A stretch of DNA of 64,000 nt from Rhodocaloribacter litoris (GTDB lineage Bacteria > Bacteroidota > Rhodothermia > Rhodothermales > ISCAR-4553), in NCBI RefSeq assembly GCF_011682235.2, contig NZ_CP076718.1:4309095-4373094 (forward strand), given 5' to 3'. This document shows positions 59,090 to 64,000 of the stretch, piece after piece (position 1 is the stretch's first letter; every line of letters starts with the position of its first letter). The position numbers and the translations under genes were made by a program. Below the pieces are notes generated by a model, which was not told the DNA's origin, ran no database searches, and saw only the letters and a list, made by a program, of their open reading frames with translations.

Positions 59090-60586
59090 ATGCCGCACGA
59101 AGATTACGAAGCCGTCATCGGTCTGGAAGTGCACTGCCAGCTCTTGACGGCGTCGAAGGCGTTCAGTCCCGAGCCGGCGGCCTTCGGGGCGGCACCCAAC
59201 ACGAACGTCGATCCGGTCAGTCTCGGCCATCCGGGCACGTTGCCGGTACTCAACGAGCGTCTGGTGGACTACACGTTGCGGATGGGGCTGGCCACGCACA
59301 GCCGCATCGCTCCGCGCTCGGTCTTCGCTCGCAAGCATTATTTCTATCCGGACCTGCCCAAGGGGTATCAGATTTCCCAGTACGAGACCCCGATCTGCGA
59401 GGGCGGGTACGTCGAGGTCGAAGGCGAAGGGGACGGTGGCGTGCAGGTGCGGCGCATCCGGCTCCGGCGTATCCACATGGAGGAGGACGCCGGCAAGTCG
59501 CTCCACGACCAGGATCCCTATGCGACCTACATCGACCACAACCGCTGCGGGGTGCCGCTGATCGAGATCGTGTCGGAGCCGGACATCCGGACCCCCCGCG
59601 AGGCGGCGCTCTACGTGCAGAAGATCCGGCAGATCGTCCGCTACCTGGGCATCTGCGACGGCAACATGGAGGAAGGATCGCTCCGGTGCGACGCCAACGT
59701 GTCCGTCCGGCGTAAAGGGGAGACGCGGCTCGGGACAAAGACGGAGGTCAAGAACATGAACTCCTTTCGGAGCGTGGAGCGGGCGCTCGAGTACGAGATC
59801 CGGCGGCAGATCCGCCTGCTCGAAGCCGGGGGGACGGTGGTGCAGGAGACCCGCCTGTGGGACGCCGACCGGCAGGAGACGCGCCCGATGCGTTCGAAGG
59901 AAGAGGCCCACGACTACCGCTACTTTCCCGATCCGGACCTGGTGCCCGTCGTCGTCACGGAGGAGCGCCTGGCGAAGGTGCGGGCCGCGTTGCCCGAGAT
60001 GCCCGAGGCCCGGCGCCGCCGCTATGTGGAGACCTGGTGCCTGCCCGCCTACGACGCCGCCGTCCTGACCGAAGAGCGGGGCGTGGCCGAGTATTTCGAG
60101 GCGACCGTCGCCGCGCTCGCCGCCGGGGCCACGGACGAGGAAGCTGCCGTGGCGGCCAAGGCTGCCTCGAACTTCGTCATGACCGACGTGCTGCGGGTGC
60201 TCAACGAGCGGGGGCTCGCCGTCGAGGCGTTCCCGATTGCCCCGGCACGCCTGGCCGCGCTCATCCGCCTTCGCCTGGAAGACCGCATCAGCTCCTCGGC
60301 GGCGACGGAGCTGTTCGAGAGGATGCTGGAGGACGAAAGCGACCCGGAGGCGCTCGCCCGGGCGCACAACCTCCTGCAGGTGTCGGACGCCGGGGCGTTG
60401 CTGCCGGTCGTGGAGGCGGTGCTGGAACGCCATCCGAAACAGTTACAGCAATACCTCGGTGGGAAGGAGGGCGTGCTCGGTTTCTTCATCGGGCAGGTCA
60501 TGCGCACCTTTCCCGGTGCCCCCGATCCCCGCCGGGTGCGCGAGTTGCTGCTCGAACGCATCGCGGCCCGCCGGGAACGGGCGTGA
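59090..60586 (+). CDS. gatB: Asp-tRNA(Asn)/Glu-tRNA(Gln) amidotransferase subunit B
   Basis: A 498-residue GatB, the kinase/transfer subunit that activates misacylated tRNA. It has the signature YEAVIGLEVHCQLLTASKAF, LGHPGTLPVLNE, ARKHYFYPDLPKGYQISQYE, HMEEDAGKSLHD and MRSKEEAHDYRYFPDPDL, and ends with the YqeY-like tail domain. The first ATG with a canonical N-terminus is at 59090. Its partner gatC is at 11010; gatA is not in the window. Confidence 0.95.
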   Translation: MPHEDYEAVIGLEVHCQLLTASKAFSPEPAAFGAAPNTNVDPVSLGHPGTLPVLNERLVDYTLRMGLATHSRIAPRSVFARKHYFYPDLPKGYQISQYETPICEGGYVEVEGEGDGGVQVRRIRLRRIHMEEDAGKSLHDQDPYATYIDHNRCGVPLIEIVSEPDIRTPREAALYVQKIRQIVRYLGICDGNMEEGSLRCDANVSVRRKGETRLGTKTEVKNMNSFRSVERALEYEIRRQIRLLEAGGTVVQETRLWDADRQETRPMRSKEEAHDYRYFPDPDLVPVVVTEERLAKVRAALPEMPEARRRRYVETWCLPAYDAAVLTEERGVAEYFEATVAALAAGATDEEAAVAAKAASNFVMTDVLRVLNERGLAVEAFPIAPARLAALIRLRLEDRISSSAATELFERMLEDESDPEALARAHNLLQVSDAGALLPVVEAVLERHPKQLQQYLGGKEGVLGFFIGQVMRTFPGAPDPRRVRELLLERIAARRERA

Positions 60587-60695
60587 GCCGGTGCGCGGCA
60601 GGAGGAAACGGGCCGGTTGGCGATGACCTTCTCCTCCCGCAAGGGGGTGGGGGAGCCTCCCGGCCATGCTCTAACGTGCAACGCAAAACCTATCC

Positions 60696-62084
60696 ATGAC
60701 ACGAATCTGTCTGCTGATACCCTTCGTGGCCGGGTTGCTCTGGGTCGGGTGCGGTCCGGGTGGAGAGGACCCGGGGCCGGTCCGGAGCCGGCTCGAAGGG
60801 CGGCTGTCCGTGGCGGCGGAGGTGGATTCCACGGGCGATTACGGCGGCTTCGAGGTGCTCGTCGTCGACAACTCCACCGGCGACGTGGACACGCTCGGCC
60901 GGGCCGTCACCGATTCGACCGGTGCCTTCGGGCTGGACGTGCGGGCCCCGTTCCGGGGCATCTTCCCGCTCCTCATTAACCGGGCCGGGGCGCAACTCTA
61001 TTTCGGCGAGCTGGTGGTGGCCCACGGCGACACCGCCCGCATTCAGGCCACGTTCCCGCTCCGGCGGCCCAGCCTGGTCGTCCGCGGGTCGAGGGAGAAC
61101 GGTGCCTGGATGGCCTACCGGAGCGCGAAGGACCACCATACCCGGGTCCTCTCGGAGGTGCTCCGGGAACAGGGCTATGAAGCCGGGCGCGTGGCGAACA
61201 CCATCCGGCAGACGAGCAACCTCATGTGGGGCTTGCAGCAGACCTATCCGGGCACGCTCGGGGCCACCGTGGCTGCCGCCGAGGCCGTCGTCATGCTGGA
61301 CGGGTGGGACGATGCCCTGCTGGTGGAGCGTGCCCGGCAGCTTCCGCCGGACCATCCGAACCTGGTCGAGGTGATGCGGGCGGCCCGCCGTGCACAGGCC
61401 CGTCTCCGCGGGCAGGAGGCCGCCCTGGCCCTCCTGCGCGAGTTCCAGGCACGTACTCCCTCGAACGAGACCTGGGCCGGCCTGCAGTCCGAGGTCGTCC
61501 TGGCCTACATCGACAGCCTGCAGCAGGACGAGGCGCTGGCGGCCGCGCAGGAGCTGGCCCGCCGGGCGCCGGACGGCCGGTGGGTCCGGTGGAGCGACCG
61601 GGCCGTCTATGAACTGGAGAACCTGATGCCGGGCATGCCGGCCCCCGGCTTCGTCGTCACTACCCTCGACGGGCGCACCGTGCGGCTGGACAGCCTGCGG
61701 GGCCGGGTCGTGGTCCTGGAATTCTACGCACCGCGGAACGAAATCTTCCTCCGGGAGGTGGGCCTGCGAAACCGGCTCTACCGTGCACTGGACGCTTTTC
61801 CCGTCACCGTGGTGGCCGTTTCCCTCGACCCGGACACCCTCATCACCGAAGCCTTCCTCGAAGGCCGGGACATCCCGGGCCTGCACGTCGTCGCCCCCGG
61901 CGGGCTCGACGGGCCGCTGGCCGGGCTCTACAACGTGAATCTCCTTCCGACGCGCTATCTTATCGGGCCGGACGGCACGATCGTCAGCAAATACGTCGGC
62001 AGTGCGATGGTGCCGCTGCAGATCGAGCTGGCCGGGCTGCTTGGCCTGCGTCCTCGAACCGACGCGCCGGTCTCTGCCCGCTGA
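60696..62084 (+). CDS. TlpA-like lipoprotein lacking the CXXC motif
   Basis: A 462-residue lipoprotein (IPFVAGLLWVGCGPG). The N-terminal ~110 residues resemble DUF4369 (LVVDNSTGDVDTLGRAVTDSTGAF), followed by a helical middle region and a C-terminal thioredoxin-like domain (about 310-450). There GRVVVLEFYAPRNEIFLREV stands where TlpA/ResA have a WCxxC active site, so both redox cysteines are missing. The cis-Pro loop (NLLPTRYLIGPDG) is kept. It is unlikely to be an oxidoreductase and may act in binding or as a chaperone. Confidence 0.78.
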   Translation: MTRICLLIPFVAGLLWVGCGPGGEDPGPVRSRLEGRLSVAAEVDSTGDYGGFEVLVVDNSTGDVDTLGRAVTDSTGAFGLDVRAPFRGIFPLLINRAGAQLYFGELVVAHGDTARIQATFPLRRPSLVVRGSRENGAWMAYRSAKDHHTRVLSEVLREQGYEAGRVANTIRQTSNLMWGLQQTYPGTLGATVAAAEAVVMLDGWDDALLVERARQLPPDHPNLVEVMRAARRAQARLRGQEAALALLREFQARTPSNETWAGLQSEVVLAYIDSLQQDEALAAAQELARRAPDGRWVRWSDRAVYELENLMPGMPAPGFVVTTLDGRTVRLDSLRGRVVVLEFYAPRNEIFLREVGLRNRLYRALDAFPVTVVAVSLDPDTLITEAFLEGRDIPGLHVVAPGGLDGPLAGLYNVNLLPTRYLIGPDGTIVSKYVGSAMVPLQIELAGLLGLRPRTDAPVSAR

Positions 62085-62126
62085 GGCCGGTCCCTCCCCG
62101 TTCACCGTCATCCCGGAGAATGCCTT

Positions 62127-62882
62127 ATGCTGGTTGCCGGAAACTGGAAGATGAATACGGATCGTACCTCGGCGGTACAGCTCGCCCGTGACGTCGTCGG
62201 TGCCGTCGGCGACGTGACCGGCGTGCAGGTGGCCGTGTGCCCGCCGGCCGTCAGCCTGGACGCCGTCTTCGAGGTGCTGCACGGCTCTTCCGTGCGGCTC
62301 GGCGCGCAGAATATGCATTACGAGGACCACGGCGCCTTCACCGGCGAGATCTCCGCCGGGATGCTGCGCTCCGTCGGATGCCACTACGTCATCCTCGGGC
62401 ACTCCGAGCGCCGCCAGTATTTCGGTGAGACTGACGTGTCGGTCAATAAAAAGGTCAAGAAAGCGCGTGAGTACAAGCTGGTGCCCATCCTGTGCGTGGG
62501 GGAGACGCTGGCACAGCGGGATGCCGGTGAGGAGAACGCCGTGGTGCAGACCCAGGTGGAGAAAGGCCTGGCGGGGGTTGAGATCCGGGATCCGGGCGAA
62601 GTGGTGCTGGCCTACGAGCCGGTGTGGGCCATCGGGACGGGCCGTACGGCCACCCCCGCGCAGGCCCAGGCCATGCATGCCTTCATCCGGGGGCTGCTCA
62701 TCAACATGTATGGCGAGAAGGTCGGGTTTGCCATGCAGATCCTCTACGGCGGCAGCGTCAAGCCCGGCAACGCCGCCGACCTCTTCGCCCAGCCGGACGT
62801 CGACGGCGGGCTCATCGGGGGCGCCAGCCTCAACGCCGCCGACTTTGGCGCCATCGTCGAGGCGGCCGTGGCCGCCTCCTGA
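62127..62882 (+). CDS. tpiA: triose-phosphate isomerase
   Basis: A 251-residue glycolytic enzyme. Catalytic residues are Lys in AGNWKMN, His in ILGHSERRQYFGE and Glu in LAYEPVWAIGTGRTATP. The phosphate loop YGGSVKPGNA and GGLIGGASL near the C-terminus are intact. Length is standard. It starts 42 bases after the preceding gene. Confidence 0.97.
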   Translation: MLVAGNWKMNTDRTSAVQLARDVVGAVGDVTGVQVAVCPPAVSLDAVFEVLHGSSVRLGAQNMHYEDHGAFTGEISAGMLRSVGCHYVILGHSERRQYFGETDVSVNKKVKKAREYKLVPILCVGETLAQRDAGEENAVVQTQVEKGLAGVEIRDPGEVVLAYEPVWAIGTGRTATPAQAQAMHAFIRGLLINMYGEKVGFAMQILYGGSVKPGNAADLFAQPDVDGGLIGGASLNAADFGAIVEAAVAAS

Positions 62883-62951
62883 ACGCGAAGTCGCCGCGTC
62901 CCGGCACGGCCGGCCTCCCCCTGAAAAGAGAGGCTGAAGCCCGAGCAAACC

Positions 62952-64000
62952 ATGAAAAAACGGTGGTTATGGCAGGCGGTGGTTCCCTGGCAGGGGCCGG
63001 CGCTGGTACTGCTGGCGGCCGTGATCCTGTCGGTGCGGCCGGATCCGGGCGCGGACGCCTTCGAGGTCCCGCCTCCGGAGGGAACGCTTCGCCCCGCGCA
63101 GCCGGCGGCCGGTGCGGTGCCGCCTCCCCGGCCGCTCCTGCCCATCCCGACGGCCCGCCAGCTCACCTGGCAGCGGGACGAGATGCGGATGTTCCTGCAC
63201 TTCGGCATCAACACGTTCACCGGCCGGGAATGGGGCACCGGGGCGGAAGATCCGGCCCTGTTCAACCCGGCACGGCTCGACGCCGGGCAATGGGCCCGCG
63301 TGGCCCGCGAGACCGGCTTCAGGGCCCTCATCCTCACGGCCAAGCACCATGACGGCTTTGCCCTGTGGCCCAGCCGGTATACGGACCACTCGGTGGCCCG
63401 CAGCCCGTGGCGCGGCGGCCGCGGGGACGTCGTGCAGGAACTGGCCGAGGCGGTCCGGGCCGAAGGCCTGAAGATGGGCCTCTATCTCTCCCCCTGGGAC
63501 CGGCACGAGCCCACCTACGGCGACGAGGCGGCCTACAACGCCTTCTACCTGGGCCAGCTTCGGGAACTGCTCACCCGGTACGGCCCGCTGGCCGAAGTCT
63601 GGTTCGACGGGGCCAAGGGGGAAGACGCCCGGGACATGGACTACGACTTCGAGGCCTACTGGGCGACGGTGCGCCAGCTGCAGCCGGAGGCCGTCATCTT
63701 CTCGGACGAAGGGCCGGACGTGCGCTGGATCGGCAACGAACACGGTTTCGCCGGGGAGACGAACTGGTCCACCATCGACCGGACGAAAGTGGGAGTCGGG
63801 CAACACGGCATCTCCGACTACCTGAACACGGGTGAACCGGGCGGCCCGGACTGGGTGCCCGGCGAGTGTGACGTGTCGATCCGGCCCGGCTGGTTCTGGC
63901 GTCCCGATGCCGACGGTACCGGCCGCGAGGCGCCCAAGTCGCTCGAACAGTTGATGGAGATCTATTTCAAATCGGTCGGGCGCAACTGTGTGCTGCTCCT
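62952..64000 (+). CDS. GH29 alpha-L-fucosidase (3' end beyond the window)
   Basis: The first 349 codons of a glycoside hydrolase family 29 enzyme, open to the right edge. A membrane-anchor or uncleaved signal helix (QGPALVLLAAVILSV) is followed by a Pro-rich linker and the catalytic barrel: MRMFLHFGINTFTGREWG, ALILTAKHHDGFALWPS, and the nucleophile Asp219 in AEVWFDGAKG. It removes alpha-L-fucose from glycans. The ATG at 62952 lies 69 bases after tpiA. Function beyond the N-terminal part cannot be checked here. Confidence 0.92.
   Translation, partial: MKKRWLWQAVVPWQGPALVLLAAVILSVRPDPGADAFEVPPPEGTLRPAQPAAGAVPPPRPLLPIPTARQLTWQRDEMRMFLHFGINTFTGREWGTGAEDPALFNPARLDAGQWARVARETGFRALILTAKHHDGFALWPSRYTDHSVARSPWRGGRGDVVQELAEAVRAEGLKMGLYLSPWDRHEPTYGDEAAYNAFYLGQLRELLTRYGPLAEVWFDGAKGEDARDMDYDFEAYWATVRQLQPEAVIFSDEGPDVRWIGNEHGFAGETNWSTIDRTKVGVGQHGISDYLNTGEPGGPDWVPGECDVSIRPGWFWRPDADGTGREAPKSLEQLMEIYFKSVGRNCVLL

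Noticed and set aside
60690-62948. 752-codon minus-strand open frame opposite the TlpA-like and tpiA genes
   Set aside because: It is antisense to tpiA, whose identity is certain, and carries no motif.

Overview
The window is a high-G+C chromosomal segment (roughly two thirds G+C by eye) that reads as a Bacteroidota relative of the Rhodothermia type (Rhodothermus/Rhodocaloribacter-like). This placement is inference. It rests on PorT-like and TonB-dependent beta-barrels, a solitary TonB, a DUF7009 gene, an archaeal-type aspartate-semialdehyde dehydrogenase, menaquinone genes, and weak or absent Shine-Dalgarno sequences at most starts. It looks like ordinary chromosome: no phage, plasmid, transposase, integrase, rRNA or CRISPR array was seen.

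Layout. 1-6111: a type IV pilus/type II secretion-like operon (PilT-type ATPase, a fused PilM/PilN or GspL-like protein, PilO-like protein, short secretin) closed by a strong terminator. 6124-11297: envelope and housekeeping genes (4-TM protein, catalytically degenerate M28-fold lipoprotein coupled to a xylose-isomerase-like barrel, outer-membrane barrel, PlsC-like acyltransferase, GatC). 11331-19531: a surface polysaccharide operon (YfhO-like, methyltransferase, two GT4, WecB, Wzx flippase). 19556-20656: two bacterial-microcompartment hexamer proteins with no enzyme core nearby, behind a near-consensus sigma70-type promoter and separated by two large stem-loops. 20678-22488: a YbbR protein, a 207-bp palindromic repeat element (MITE/REP-like), and a CBS-pair protein.

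22637-30508: menaquinone biosynthesis in tightly coupled order menF-menD-DUF7009-menA-menC-menE, with menB and menH absent here. 31273-33309 (minus): an RsbU/RsbW/RsbV-type partner-switching module headed by a response regulator and without a sigma factor. 33620-43255: mixed housekeeping genes (asd, two GNATs, tRNA-Gly(GCC) with its own promoter and terminator, serine hydrolase, TVP38 protein, beta-propeller lipoprotein, DinB-like, EEP nuclease, GT2, mtnA, tonB). 43304-48900 (minus): a four-gene envelope operon (Wzi-like barrel, small barrel, TonB-dependent receptor-like barrel, rRNA m5C methyltransferase) facing away from a polyprenyl-phosphate sugar transferase at 49097.

50949-53749: a fused alpha/beta E1 of a 2-oxoacid dehydrogenase overlapping an OmpR-like regulator whose receiver lacks key residues. 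53775-57671 (minus): two different L,D-transpeptidases with a DUF4398-like lipoprotein and small membrane proteins, a probable cell-wall unit. 58485-64000: Bcp peroxiredoxin, GatB, a TlpA-like lipoprotein without its CXXC motif, triose-phosphate isomerase, and a GH29 alpha-L-fucosidase cut by the window end.

The least conventional parts are the orphan microcompartment pair, the inverted-repeat element at 21706-21912, the tandem L,D-transpeptidase unit, and a set of proteins that keep a fold but lose its catalytic or signalling residues (M28-like, TlpA-like, receiver).
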